DNA of 64,000 nucleotides, from the NCBI GenBank assembly GCA_044371425.1, contig JBILTR010000014.1:62001-126000 (forward strand). The letters run 5' to 3'. Source of the DNA: JBEISR01 sp044371425. GTDB lineage: Bacteria > Planctomycetota > Planctomycetia > Pirellulales > Pirellulaceae. A program made the position numbers and the translations under genes. The notes below the pieces were generated by a model, which was given only the letters and a program-made list of their open reading frames with translations, had not been told where the DNA came from and did no database searches. Shown here in pieces: positions 52,427 through 61,777 of the stretch. Numbering within the stretch: position 1 is the first letter of the stretch; each line of letters starts with the position of its first letter.

Positions 52427-53296
52427 ATGCATACTTACATCATCAACATGGACTCCGCAGTCGACCGTTGGGAATACGTTCGCTCGCACTATGAGCGAAC
52501 GGGGATCCCCTTTTCCCGCGTCTCGGCAGTCGTCGGAAAGAAGCTTCCTTTTCCGATTCCGGAATACGATGAGGCGCGGTATCGGCGAATCCATGGCCAG
52601 CGGACCAATCCTGGCGCGGTGGGTTGCTACATGAGCCACCTCGACTGCTACCATCGTTTTTTGCAGTCGGGAGATCCGTTTGCGATCATCGCCGAAGATG
52701 ACAGTTGCCCGGCCAGCAATTTGCGGCAGATTGTCGATGCAGCTTTGGAGTACAGCGATCACTTCGACTTGCTGCGGCTGTGTGGCTTTCACAACCCGCA
52801 TCCATTGCCGGTCGCCAGCCTGTTCGGGCCGTATCAACTGGCTGTCTGCACCACGCGGCTATGCGGAACCGGCGCTTACCTGCTGTCGCGTCATGCCGCT
52901 CAGGTCTTCCTCAAGCGTCTGATTCCCATGGTGCTTCCGATCGACCATGCCATCGATCGCGAATGGACGATGGGTCTTCGCAGCTTGGCGGTCATTCCTC
53001 TTCCTGTCGGCCAGACCGACCACCAGTTCGGAACGACGATCGGTTACCAGACGCCATACAAGCTGCCTTGGTATCGGCGCTACTGGACTGTCTTCCCCTT
53101 CCGATTCGCCAACGAGACAACGCGCATCGTCTATCGCCTGCGGCAGTACCGGAGCCTCAGGAAGAAGCTGGGCCAACAGCGGACTTCCCAAGAGCGATAT
53201 CGCGGGGACCTTGGCGAGACTCCTTCGGTGGCTTTGCCTCTGGCCTCGATGCCAACCGATGATCGGCAGATCCATCCGACTCGCAAGGGAGCCTAA
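52427..53296 (+). CDS. Family 25 glycosyltransferase (LPS/glycan type)
   Basis: A 289-residue protein starting MHTYIINMDSAVDRWEYVRS, the characteristic opening of the glycosyltransferase family 25 domain (YIINLDRSxxR). The catalytic region includes NPGAVGCYMSHLDCYHRFLQ and the acidic motif IIAEDDSCPAS (the DxD equivalent), with AYLLSRHAAQVFLKRL further on. Family members add sugars to lipooligosaccharide or other glycans from a sugar nucleotide. The ribosome binding site GAAGG precedes the ATG at 52427. It is convergent with a methyltransferase gene 4 bases downstream. Confidence 0.88.
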   Translation: MHTYIINMDSAVDRWEYVRSHYERTGIPFSRVSAVVGKKLPFPIPEYDEARYRRIHGQRTNPGAVGCYMSHLDCYHRFLQSGDPFAIIAEDDSCPASNLRQIVDAALEYSDHFDLLRLCGFHNPHPLPVASLFGPYQLAVCTTRLCGTGAYLLSRHAAQVFLKRLIPMVLPIDHAIDREWTMGLRSLAVIPLPVGQTDHQFGTTIGYQTPYKLPWYRRYWTVFPFRFANETTRIVYRLRQYRSLRKKLGQQRTSQERYRGDLGETPSVALPLASMPTDDRQIHPTRKGA

Positions 53297-53300
53297 ACGG

Positions 53301-53846
53301 TCAGGCCGCCTTACTGGCCGCACTCACCCCAGATCGCTCCACCTTCACCTGCCGCAGTTCTTCGCCGCGGCCAGATCGCGCAAATAGAACACCGCCCGGG
53401 GTCGTCACCCGAGGCAACCATTGCGCGAAGCACTCGGCCAGCTCTTGGGTCCGCCAGCCTGAGTCGATGATCACCAGATCGCTGGGGGGAAGAGTCTGAG
53501 CGATCCTAGGCAAAGCTGTCTCGGGGGTGCCAGGAATCAAGCTGGCTTTCATCCCACGCTCGGAGACCAAACGATGCACCGATTTCAGTGGGAGGTGGTC
53601 GGTAGGCCGCGCCCCATGCTCTTCGGCCGCTTCGAAGAGATCGACGCCAACATAACGAATCTGCAAAACGCCAGCAGGAGCCTTCAACACGGGAAGGACG
53701 CGCTGGAGCCGCTCACCACTGCCGATTCCTATCTCCAGAACGCTTGCCACCGGATGCTGCAGCAAATGCAACATCAGCGCCCGCTCTTCCACCGGCTTCG
53801 AGAAATGCTGCCAATAGATTTTCTGAAACCACGTTAGCCGGCTCAT
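53301..53846 (-). CDS. Class I SAM-dependent methyltransferase-like protein
   Basis: A 181-residue protein with the glycine-rich SAM-binding motif VASVLEIGIGSGERLQRVLP (about residues 33-52), an acidic residue at the end of the next strand (YVGVDLFEAAEE), and later strands SDLVIIDSGWR and PGGVLFARSGRG. These match the Rossmann-like core of class I methyltransferases. The substrate is unknown. It is convergent with the glycosyltransferase gene; the pair may modify the same glycan, but this is inference. Confidence 0.75.
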   Translation of the reverse strand: MSRLTWFQKIYWQHFSKPVEERALMLHLLQHPVASVLEIGIGSGERLQRVLPVLKAPAGVLQIRYVGVDLFEAAEEHGARPTDHLPLKSVHRLVSERGMKASLIPGTPETALPRIAQTLPPSDLVIIDSGWRTQELAECFAQWLPRVTTPGGVLFARSGRGEELRQVKVERSGVSAASKAA

Positions 53847-54345
53847 GCGACGAATGCCTCATGCTTGTCGAGAGATTGGCCCCTGAAGGAGGCATGACGA
53901 GTCCCACTCGCAAGTCCCCAGTTGCTCGGATGCTGCTTTCCGAGCTTTCTGCAAAGGTTTTCGTCCACTTGCTGGTCGCTTCTCGATCGTTTCCTTTCCC
54001 TGCGTCACAGCTTACCGCCTTTGACAAATCGGGCCGGAACGAGGCCACTGCCGGCTCCCCCACACCGGCTCACTCAGGATCGGTCATTTACCCAAGCGAC
54101 GTGTTCTGGCAAACTAACGAGGAACCTTGGGACCGAAGCGAGCTGGAAGTGGTCCATTCCAGCCACTCCCAAAAGGTGCTGCACTTACCCACCGCAATTT
54201 CAGTGGCGTCCCGCATCCCTCGCGGGCTCAGGGCCCCTCGATCGATCGGTAGAGCGTTTTCCGTTGTCCCAGCCGATTGGTTTTCACCACCGCTCAGCCG
54301 AAAGCCATCTGGTCAGAAATCACCCCACATTCGGAGTTTCCCCTT
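53847..54345. other. Intergenic stretch upstream of the glycoside hydrolase gene
   Basis: About 500 bases between two divergent starts (53846 minus and 54346 plus). No supported gene. Promoters of both flanking genes are expected here. I saw no clear hairpin or repeat. Confidence 0.4.
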
Positions 54346-56880
54346 ATGGATCGCCCAACCGCTTGCCGCCGCCTTGGTTCCATCCCCAGGCTGCACCTGG
54401 CCTTGGCCCTTGCCTTCCCATCGGCTCTAGCCCCCCAGGGTCCATCAACCGCCCAGGAGCCGGTCAACTCCAGGTCAGCCTCGGTGGCGGGGCAGCAACG
54501 GGAGGGAGTGGAGTCGATTCGACTGCCGGTGGTCCGCGACAGTTGGGTGTCGGCCTATCCCGCCGAACGTCAGGGGAACAACGGCGGCTCCCCGAGGATC
54601 AAGCTGAAAGGGATTGAGGAGATGTCGCTGGTCGATATCGACCCGGCCCAGCTGGCGGGCTGCGAGGTGATTGCTGCCCAGCTTCATCTGCATGCGGAAG
54701 GGGAAGAGACGCTGGGGCGGGTGACGTTGTCGACTGTCGTAGTACCCTGGGAAGAAGGGGAGGGAGAAAGTTACGCGGTGGGTGGACCAGGCTGCAGCTT
54801 TGTCTGGGCCGATCGCGGCAAGCGGCGGTGGGGATCCAATGGAGGAGGCGACCTGACGGATGCGGCTTTGGGACAAGCCGGCACGATCTGGGGCTTTGCC
54901 GACGCCACCCCGCGCACCAGCGACGGCTGGCAAACCATCCCCGTGTCTGCGGAGGTCATGCAGGCCCGCATCGACGGTCAGTCTCATGGTTTCCTGGTGG
55001 TCGATGACGTCGGCAGCCAATACCGGTTGGAAGGAGATCGATTTGAGTTCCAACTGATGCCCAACCGATTTTTCTCTAGCCGACAGCGCAATCAGCGACA
55101 CGCACCCTTTTTCACCGTTTGGTTCCGCAGGAATTCACCTAGCCAGCGCGAGGCCAGCCCCTACGACTCTCCCCAAAGTCCAGTTGTCGCCACCGTCGCC
55201 ATTCCCGAGGTCCCGCCTCCCGCCTGGAAGCTTCCAGGGGATCTTCCAATCCAGTCGCTGTATGGTCATCCGCTGGAGCCCCACATGATGGCAGCGGCCA
55301 AGGGAGAGGCGCTCTGTTTCTGGATCGATGCAAAAGCACAAGAGGTCCGTCTTTTGGATGATGGTGGCGTCGAGTGCGAGTTGTTTGAAGCCCCAACGAT
55401 TCAAGGCCACCACGACCCGCTGATCCCGATCGGCTTTCCAGCTTCGGCGATCCCCTCCACAACCGCCTCCCAGAAATGCCTTCTGGAGATCTACATCCCT
55501 CGGAACTTCGGCGACACCATCGCCAAGCCGCAGATCGCGGTGGCGGGGAACAAGATCGAACTGCCGATCCGAATCTGGTCCTGGCAACTCCCGGATCGAC
55601 TGACCTTCATTCCGCAGATGAACTGCTATAGCCTTCCCGATCACGAAATGGACTACTATCGACTGGCGCATCGCCACCGAACCTGCCTCAATCGCCTCAT
55701 GTACAACTGGAATGGTCGCGTCGCTGAGGCAGCGCGACCCAAGCAGCTTCCCGATGGCTCTTGGGACTGGTCCCAATGGGACGCGCGCTTTGGCCCGCTC
55801 CTGGATGGCACTGCCTTTCTAGATCAACGCCGTCCAGGAGCTCCCGTCGATGCCTTCTACCTGCCGCTCAATGAGAACTGGCCGATGCAGCAGGATAAGT
55901 TCTTTCAAGGCGGATACTGGATCGAACATGCCTATCCGGAAGCGTACTGGGAACAGTTCCGCGATGCGGCCACCCGATTCGCTCGCCATCTGGGAGAGAA
56001 GGGGTGGAAGGAGACGATGTTTGAGTTCTATTTGAACAACAAGTTGTACCATCGCGGGCCCAAGGGGGACCAAAGCAGCGCTTACTGGATATTCGACGAA
56101 CCGGTCAATACGCAGGATTTCTGGGCCCTGCGTCGATTCGGGATCGAATACTGGCGCGCCGTCGCCGATGCGGGACCGGCCAGAATGACCTACCGCGCCG
56201 ATATCTCACGCCCCCAATGGCAACGCGACCTTCTGGATGGGGTCACCAGTGTCGACGTCGTCAATGGAAACCTGCGCGAGTACCGCGATCGGGCGCTAGC
56301 GCGGAAGAAGAACTTCGGCACCATGGCATATATGTATGGTGGAGCCAACCCGCTTCACAGTCCCTACGCAACCGTCGCCGCTTGGTCGATCGATGCGTGG
56401 GCTCAAGGAGCCGATGGGGTGGTCCCCTGGCAGACCATCGGCACTCCCAAATCGTGGGAAGCCGCCGACGAGCTATCGGTCTTTTACCCAACGAAGGAAG
56501 GCCCCGTGCCCAGTGTGCGTCTGAAGTCCTTCCGCGCAGGTCAGCAACTGGTCGAGTATCTCAATCGCTACGCTCAAGTGGCCCAAGTCGACGCCTACGG
56601 CCTGCGGGAGTGGATTCGCAACCAGCCCCAATGGTCCGGCCAGCTCAGAAAGAAAAACGAGGAAGATGCCGGCCAGCAGGTCTACTCCCCTCAGTCCGGC
56701 AAGGATCTGGAGCAATTGCGTTATCGACTTGGCAGCTTGCTGGAAGAACTTCACCGTCGCAGCCAGAGCAATCCCGAGCCGTACGACCCGCGGCCCCCAC
56801 AGTTTTCCGTCGACCGCATCGCGCCACGCGAGGTAGTTCCACCGATCGCCGTGCAGGAAGGTGAAGTGACATCACGCTGA
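54346..56880 (+). CDS. Exported DUF4091/GH123-like glycoside hydrolase
   Basis: An 844-residue protein starting MDRPTACRRLGSIPRLHLAL with a signal peptide (cleavage near STAQEP). The N-terminal region (about 50-230) is beta-rich and carbohydrate-binding-like (VVRDSWVSAYPAERQGNNGG). The C-terminal catalytic-like part (about 400-790) resembles DUF4091 and glycoside hydrolase family 123 proteins (DAFYLPLNENWPMQQDKFFQ, YWIFDEPVNTQDFW, MTYRADISRPQWQRDLLDGV, GADGVVPWQTIG). The acidic pair in IFDEPVN is a candidate for catalysis. It probably acts on glycans in the periplasm or outside. Confidence 0.78.
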   Translation: MDRPTACRRLGSIPRLHLALALAFPSALAPQGPSTAQEPVNSRSASVAGQQREGVESIRLPVVRDSWVSAYPAERQGNNGGSPRIKLKGIEEMSLVDIDPAQLAGCEVIAAQLHLHAEGEETLGRVTLSTVVVPWEEGEGESYAVGGPGCSFVWADRGKRRWGSNGGGDLTDAALGQAGTIWGFADATPRTSDGWQTIPVSAEVMQARIDGQSHGFLVVDDVGSQYRLEGDRFEFQLMPNRFFSSRQRNQRHAPFFTVWFRRNSPSQREASPYDSPQSPVVATVAIPEVPPPAWKLPGDLPIQSLYGHPLEPHMMAAAKGEALCFWIDAKAQEVRLLDDGGVECELFEAPTIQGHHDPLIPIGFPASAIPSTTASQKCLLEIYIPRNFGDTIAKPQIAVAGNKIELPIRIWSWQLPDRLTFIPQMNCYSLPDHEMDYYRLAHRHRTCLNRLMYNWNGRVAEAARPKQLPDGSWDWSQWDARFGPLLDGTAFLDQRRPGAPVDAFYLPLNENWPMQQDKFFQGGYWIEHAYPEAYWEQFRDAATRFARHLGEKGWKETMFEFYLNNKLYHRGPKGDQSSAYWIFDEPVNTQDFWALRRFGIEYWRAVADAGPARMTYRADISRPQWQRDLLDGVTSVDVVNGNLREYRDRALARKKNFGTMAYMYGGANPLHSPYATVAAWSIDAWAQGADGVVPWQTIGTPKSWEAADELSVFYPTKEGPVPSVRLKSFRAGQQLVEYLNRYAQVAQVDAYGLREWIRNQPQWSGQLRKKNEEDAGQQVYSPQSGKDLEQLRYRLGSLLEELHRRSQSNPEPYDPRPPQFSVDRIAPREVVPPIAVQEGEVTSR

Positions 56881-57014
56881 GCCATCGCTTCTTGGTAGCT
56901 ATCCATCGCCGAAGGTTGGATCGTTTGCGCGAATGGAGACTCCATTTCCATCGCTTGGCAGCGGTGGCTACCTGGCGTTTGTCCTGATCGTTTGAAGTTG
57001 GCGTTACTTTTTAT

Positions 57015-58112
57015 CTAGTGCCCTTCGCACTGCGCCAGCCAATCGGGATGCGCATCGGCGTGATCGGCGATCTCTTCCAAGATCGCCTGACGGTCCCACT
57101 TCGGCGCCCAGTCCCAATGATCGCGAGTCTCCTTGGCATCGAGGATCAGCCAGGGGACATCCTGCGAGCGTGCCTCCGCCTGCCGCTCCACCTCCACCCG
57201 TTGCCCCCATCGCTCCCCACACCAACCGCTCAGTTCGGCCAACGAAAAACTGCTTTCCCTGCCTCCTGACACATGCCAGACCGATTCCCAGGGATGCGGC
57301 ATTCCCTTTTGGATCTGCTTGAGGATCAGAGCCCCCAAGTCTTCTGGGTGCAGCATGTCTCGCACCTGCCACCCCATCCCCCCATAGCCCAGATACCTCA
57401 GCGGCTTCGCCTCGCGCCACCGATGCAGCCAGAAAGCGACGATGCCCTGATCGATCCGGCCAAACTGCCCGGCACCGGCCATCACACCACAGCGATCGAT
57501 CCAGACAGGAAATTGATACGCCACACCATATTCGATCGCCATCACTTCGCTGGCCAGTTTGGTGGCGCCATACAAGGAGATCGGTGCTCCCGTCGAAAAC
57601 GACGTGCCGATCCCATCCAGCGACCATCCCTCGATCGCGGCCACCGCATTCGAAGGGTCACCCGAGTCGATCTCCCACCTGGAATCGATCGGTACCAATG
57701 GCAGTCGACTCAGCCGATCGATCGAGTAGACCCGCGAAGTGCTCAGCAGAATCAGTCCAGCCTGATGCCGCTTGCACAACTCCAGGACCTGACAGGTCCC
57801 ATGAAGATTGTTGGAGACCAGTTGGGCGCTGGAAGATGGATGGCCGGCGGTTCCGGCGAGCACGCTGGCGTAAGCGGCCGCATCGATCACCCAGTCGAAG
57901 CCCCCCAGCCGCTCCAGCAAGTCACCATCGCGTTGGTCGCCCACCTGCACCTCGATTCCCTGCCTCTTGAGAACCTGGAGATTGCTTGCCGAACCGGGCC
58001 GACTGAGATTGTCGATACCGACCAACTGCAATCCTGCTGGTCCCTCTTCGTTCAGCCACAGGGCGATGCGGCTGCCGACAAACCCGCAGATTCCGGTGAT
58101 CAGCATGCGCAT
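57015..58112 (-). CDS. NAD-dependent sugar-nucleotide epimerase/dehydratase
   Basis: A 365-residue extended short-chain dehydrogenase starting MRMLITGICGFVGSRIALWL, with the NAD-binding TGxxGxxG motif. The YxxxK catalytic pair is in SLYGATKLASEV, preceded by the serine region ILLSTSRVYSIDRLS. C-terminal stretches (RDMLHPEDLGALILKQI, WHVSGGRESSFSLAELSGWC) resemble CDP-paratose 2-epimerases and related enzymes. It makes or modifies a nucleotide sugar for surface glycans. The ATG at 58112 is taken from the Rossmann start. It is divergent from the PhoR-like kinase. Confidence 0.88.
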   Translation of the reverse strand: MRMLITGICGFVGSRIALWLNEEGPAGLQLVGIDNLSRPGSASNLQVLKRQGIEVQVGDQRDGDLLERLGGFDWVIDAAAYASVLAGTAGHPSSSAQLVSNNLHGTCQVLELCKRHQAGLILLSTSRVYSIDRLSRLPLVPIDSRWEIDSGDPSNAVAAIEGWSLDGIGTSFSTGAPISLYGATKLASEVMAIEYGVAYQFPVWIDRCGVMAGAGQFGRIDQGIVAFWLHRWREAKPLRYLGYGGMGWQVRDMLHPEDLGALILKQIQKGMPHPWESVWHVSGGRESSFSLAELSGWCGERWGQRVEVERQAEARSQDVPWLILDAKETRDHWDWAPKWDRQAILEEIADHADAHPDWLAQCEGH

Positions 58113-58295
58113 CGAAAATGTCGCTCCAAAAAAGAAGAATCCCCCCAATCGTCGCGCCGCATCACTCATGAAAAACAAGCCGCTTCGATCGATCGGGGGT
58201 TGGGAAAACGTCGACGGTCGCTCTATTGTAATGAAGGTGGAGGCTTCGCCTTTTGGTCTCCCGACCCTCTTCCCCGCATCGGCTTCCTCTACCTC

Positions 58296-60113
58296 ATGGC
58301 CCATCGCCTCATGCGTTCCAGCCCTTCGCCCAAGCCGCTTGCAGGGAATCTGGCGATTGCCTGCTGGAGTCTGCTTTGCCTGGCGCTAGCCTGGACTTGG
58401 TCGCAGCGATGGGAAGGGGCGTGGCGGCAAGAGCAATCGGGGCACCTGCGGCGCCTGGCGATCGCCGCCGGCCAGCTCATCACCTTCCAGCAGCTGGTCC
58501 CCTCTGCCGAAGGTCGACGCGCCTGGGGCAGCCTGGAGCAGTTGCTACAGCTTTCGCTGATGCCGCTTCCTGCCCTCAGCAGCGACGATGGTGTGGCCCG
58601 CGATGGCACTCCCTCCATGCCCAGCATCTCCGATCCGGTCTGGACTAGAGAAGCGGACCGCCGATGGCGCGTCGCGGTGGAGATGGAGCTGCCCGAAGCG
58701 GCACCGGCGGCGCGGCGGCTGCTGGCTGTCCGCTTTGCCGATCCGAATGTAGCCGCCTCCCCGTGGCTTGGCCTTCGCCCCTGGCAAATCGCCACCCTGC
58801 TGTGGGCCATGGGCGCTGCAGGCTGGTGGTTGGCCATCCACTGGCCACGGCGTCAGGAGAGACTGCGGGAAGCGGAAATGGCCAAATGGTCTCAGTCCGT
58901 CCTGGAAGACGAGGGGCGGGAAATTCAGGCCCCCATCGGCATCATCGACCCCGACAGCCCCGTCGCCAGCCCGCTGGAAACCGCCTTCCTGACCATCAAT
59001 CGACGATTGATCGAATCCCAGCAATCCAGCCGCACCACCGGCGAAGTGCTCGATGAAATGCGGGAAGGAGTCCTGACGGTCGATCACCAGATGCACCTGA
59101 GTTATCTGAATCGAGCGGCGGGGCAGATGCTTCCGATCAGCGGGAAATCGCCGATCGGGCGCCCCTTGGTGGAAGCGATCCGCATCCCGGGCCTTGTCGA
59201 CCTAGTGCAACGGACGATGGATCAGGAGGGGACCAACGATTCCAATCGATCGTTCGAAGGAGCAGGGCAGGAGGGGGTGCTGGAGCTAGGGAGTACGCAA
59301 CCCACATTCCTCCGTGCTCGCGCGACGCGCTATCGCCAGCCCACCGGTCTGCCTCAGGTCCTGGTAACCCTGGCCGATGAAACCCAGCTGCGCAAGCTGG
59401 AGAACCTCCGGAGAGATTTCACCGCCAATGTCTCCCATGAACTCAAGACCCCCCTGTCGTCGATCAAAGCCTATGCCGAAACGCTGCTGATCGGTGCCCT
59501 CGAGGACCCCGAACACAATCGAGGGTTTGTGGAGCGGATTGCGGAGCAGTCGGAGCGACTGGAACAGTTGATTTTCGATCTCCTGAAGTTGGCTCAACTG
59601 CAGGATTCGGCGATGCTCAAACCCGAGCCGCTGATGCTGAGGCCACTGTTAGAGCAATCGCGCAATGCCTTCCTCCCAATCGCTCAACGAAAGGGAGTCA
59701 TCCTGGAGTTCGACCTCCAGATCTCGCCCGCTCTGGAAATGCGGACCGATCGCGATGCGTTGCTGACGATCGTCAACAACCTCATCAGCAACGCTGTTCG
59801 CTACACGCCCACCGGTGGGAACGTGCTGGTCCAGGCGGAGTCGATTGGGGATCAAGTGGTTTTGACGGTCCGCGACACTGGAATCGGGATCGCCGCAGAA
59901 GATCTACCAAGAATCTTCGAACGTTTTTTCCGAGTCGAAAAGGCGCGGACTCAGGAAGCCGGGGGAACCGGGCTGGGGCTAGCGATCGTCAAGCACTTGG
60001 TGACCTCGATGCAAGGACAGATCGACGTCGAAAGCCAAGTGGGCCGCGGCAGCACCTTCCGACTGCAGCTTCCCCGCATCACCAACGAACCTGCTCTCGC
60101 CCCCATCCCCTAA
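58296..60113 (+). CDS. phoR: PhoR-like sensor histidine kinase
   Basis: A 605-residue membrane kinase. Membrane spans are at about residues 17-36 and 163-182, with an exported loop between. A PAS-like domain follows (about 245-360; EVLDEMREGVLTVDHQMHLS). The phospho-acceptor is H381 in FTANVSHELKTPLSSIKAYA, and the ATPase domain shows NLISNAVRYTPTGG, VRDTGIGIAAEDLP and GGTGLGLAIVKHL. The layout of two spans, PAS and kinase matches PhoR. No regulator is adjacent; the best partner in the window is the phoB-like gene 39 kb away. An ATG at 58311 is an alternative start. Confidence 0.85.
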   Translation: MAHRLMRSSPSPKPLAGNLAIACWSLLCLALAWTWSQRWEGAWRQEQSGHLRRLAIAAGQLITFQQLVPSAEGRRAWGSLEQLLQLSLMPLPALSSDDGVARDGTPSMPSISDPVWTREADRRWRVAVEMELPEAAPAARRLLAVRFADPNVAASPWLGLRPWQIATLLWAMGAAGWWLAIHWPRRQERLREAEMAKWSQSVLEDEGREIQAPIGIIDPDSPVASPLETAFLTINRRLIESQQSSRTTGEVLDEMREGVLTVDHQMHLSYLNRAAGQMLPISGKSPIGRPLVEAIRIPGLVDLVQRTMDQEGTNDSNRSFEGAGQEGVLELGSTQPTFLRARATRYRQPTGLPQVLVTLADETQLRKLENLRRDFTANVSHELKTPLSSIKAYAETLLIGALEDPEHNRGFVERIAEQSERLEQLIFDLLKLAQLQDSAMLKPEPLMLRPLLEQSRNAFLPIAQRKGVILEFDLQISPALEMRTDRDALLTIVNNLISNAVRYTPTGGNVLVQAESIGDQVVLTVRDTGIGIAAEDLPRIFERFFRVEKARTQEAGGTGLGLAIVKHLVTSMQGQIDVESQVGRGSTFRLQLPRITNEPALAPIP

Positions 60114-60666
60114 TGGAAAGCGTTTCTCTTGTTGAGGCCATCGACCATCTGGCGATGGCTGGCTACGAAGAGAACCTCTCCATCCCGCTGTCCTGATGGG
60201 TGTGCGCAGCGGTCGTCGCGACCAGATACATGCGAATGCTGAAAAGAAATTGAGCAATTCTGTTGTTTTTATTCTGATCGCTGCGATGAGTATAACTCAC
60301 AAGATCCCCACCTTCTTCCATGGACACAATGTCATTATAAGAAGTGGGATTCGCCCTACCCTTAGTTCTCTGGAAACTGCCGCTCCGCCATCTTGCCGTT
60401 CCATTCCTTACAACCAGCAAATTCGATGGGATTGATACCTTCGCCTACCTACTGAACAGGCGCCAAGCTGAAGGACCATGTCGACTCTGACAGCCCTTTC
60501 CCCTGTCCGTCGCACTCGGCTTTTCGAGCCATTCTGAGCGGCTTCTTGTTATCGATAGCTCAACTATATTCCTGCCGAAGGATCCATCGACGCAAGTTCT
60601 CACGAGGCGCTTGGTGGTGGACTTCACTTTTTTGGGCTCAGAGTCTTTTCTCGAAAGGTCGAAAGA
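60114..60666. other. Intergenic stretch upstream of the PEP-CTERM gene
   Basis: About 550 bases, more AT-rich than its neighbours. It starts with a dispersed repeat copy (60139-60166). No supported gene. The promoter of the PEP-CTERM gene should lie near its right end, where GAAAGG precedes the ATG at 60667. Confidence 0.4.
60139..60166. repeat. Dispersed hairpin repeat CCATCTGGCGATGG-TGGCTAC
   Basis: The sequence CCATCTGGCGATGGCTGGCT, then AC, matches the core of the 58-bp tandem repeat at 51604 and lies 26 bases after the PhoR-like stop. CCATC pairs with GATGG. Confidence 0.8.
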
Positions 60667-61485
60667 ATGGCAAGGCTCAACTGGATTCGCTTGACTGCGA
60701 TGATTGGACTGGTAGCTATAGGCTCCAACAGGGTTTGCGCATCGTACATGTTCGTTGACCCAACTGGCTTTGACGCGCAGACAACGTCAACACCGGGTAG
60801 CTACAACTTCCCGAAGATTGGTACGATCACGGCGAACGTTAAGTTTCTTGGCGACGGAATCAGCCTGGGAACGCGAACGCTGGATTTTGACGGCCCCGGT
60901 CTCTCGAATCCATCATGGATGGGTGGGACACGAGAAATGTTTAACATCAACTATGACGGTTCTGCGTCTGGAGGCCCTCGCGAGTTGATGGAGATCGAGT
61001 TTGTTTTCTCCACCCGATTTTCAAATGCTTCCTACATGCTATTCAATGACTTTGATAGCGAAGAAGGCGTTGCGATCGCCGCGTTTGACGTCAACAATTC
61101 CTTAATCCCCTTCGCCGACTTGACGCTCACCCGTGTCGATGGTGAACAACCAGGTGGTGCCTCTAGCTTGATGCCCCTCTGGTTGGATTACAACCCAACC
61201 AATGACTGGGCTAGCGGCAACTCTCCCTGGTCGGGGACAGGTGCGGTCAGCGGTTTTCTAGTGGATACCGAAGACGACTCGAATGACGATGTCGGCGTTG
61301 CCATTTCATCGTCGCGAACGATCAGCCGTGTCGTTTACTATGTCAACATGGAGACCGATAGCACTGGCGGCAACAATCTCCGCTTCAATTTTGCTTCGCC
61401 GGTTCCAGAACCTGGCTCGATTGCGATTTTCGGCATCGGGATGCTGGGTGCTTATGGCCGCTATCGACGACGCAACAGAAACTGA
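60667..61485 (+). CDS. PEP-CTERM-anchored exported protein
   Basis: A 272-residue protein with a signal peptide (MARLNWIRLTAMIGLVAIGS, cleavage near VCASYM) and a C-terminal sorting signal of the PEP-CTERM type: VPEPGSI at 246-252, a hydrophobic helix (AIFGIGMLGAYG), then RYRRRNRN. Exosortase cleaves such signals and anchors or releases the protein at the surface. The body is beta-rich with aspartate loops (DVNNSLIPFADLTLTR, DTEDDSNDDVGVAIS) that could bind calcium. No exosortase gene is in the window. A hairpin terminator follows at 61516. Confidence 0.88.
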   Translation: MARLNWIRLTAMIGLVAIGSNRVCASYMFVDPTGFDAQTTSTPGSYNFPKIGTITANVKFLGDGISLGTRTLDFDGPGLSNPSWMGGTREMFNINYDGSASGGPRELMEIEFVFSTRFSNASYMLFNDFDSEEGVAIAAFDVNNSLIPFADLTLTRVDGEQPGGASSLMPLWLDYNPTNDWASGNSPWSGTGAVSGFLVDTEDDSNDDVGVAISSSRTISRVVYYVNMETDSTGGNNLRFNFASPVPEPGSIAIFGIGMLGAYGRYRRRNRN

Positions 61486-61515
61486 ACCTGGGGTCGTGCG
61501 CGAGTCAGGCAAGAA

Positions 61516-61544
61516 GACGGGCAGCCAAACGGCTGCCCGTCTTT
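61516..61544 (+). terminator. Terminator after the PEP-CTERM gene
   Basis: GACGGGCAGCC (61516-61526) pairs perfectly with GGCTGCCCGTC (61531-61541) around loop AAAC and is followed by TTT. The 11-bp stem is strong although the T tract is short. Confidence 0.75.
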
Positions 61545-61745
61545 AGACTGCTCCATGGATGATTCGGGGCAGCGATCGCTTTCTTGCATCTGCTTGGAAT
61601 CGCCCAAGGAAGATCCCCGGACGGCTCGCGCTGCATCGCTTAGATTGGGCCGCAATTTCAGTACGGCCCCATGATGTGGCAGTGTGTGTCACTTCGCCTA
61701 CGGACGGACAGCATTGCCGGGATGGCCCCATTTTCCAGTCCACTC

Positions 61746-61769
61746 ACCATCTAGCGATGGCTGGCTACC
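61746..61769. repeat. Dispersed hairpin repeat, further copy
   Basis: ACCATCTAGCGATGGCTGGC, then TACC, is another copy of the CCATC-GCGATGG-TGGCTAC motif, with one change, ending 9 bases before the priA stop. Confidence 0.75.
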
Positions 61770-61777
61770 AAGGGTGT

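Noticed and set aside
57273..58295. Long upstream extension of the PhoR-like kinase frame
   Set aside because: This part is antisense to the epimerase gene and rich in P, R and H. The kinase begins with a membrane span right after the ATG at 58296.
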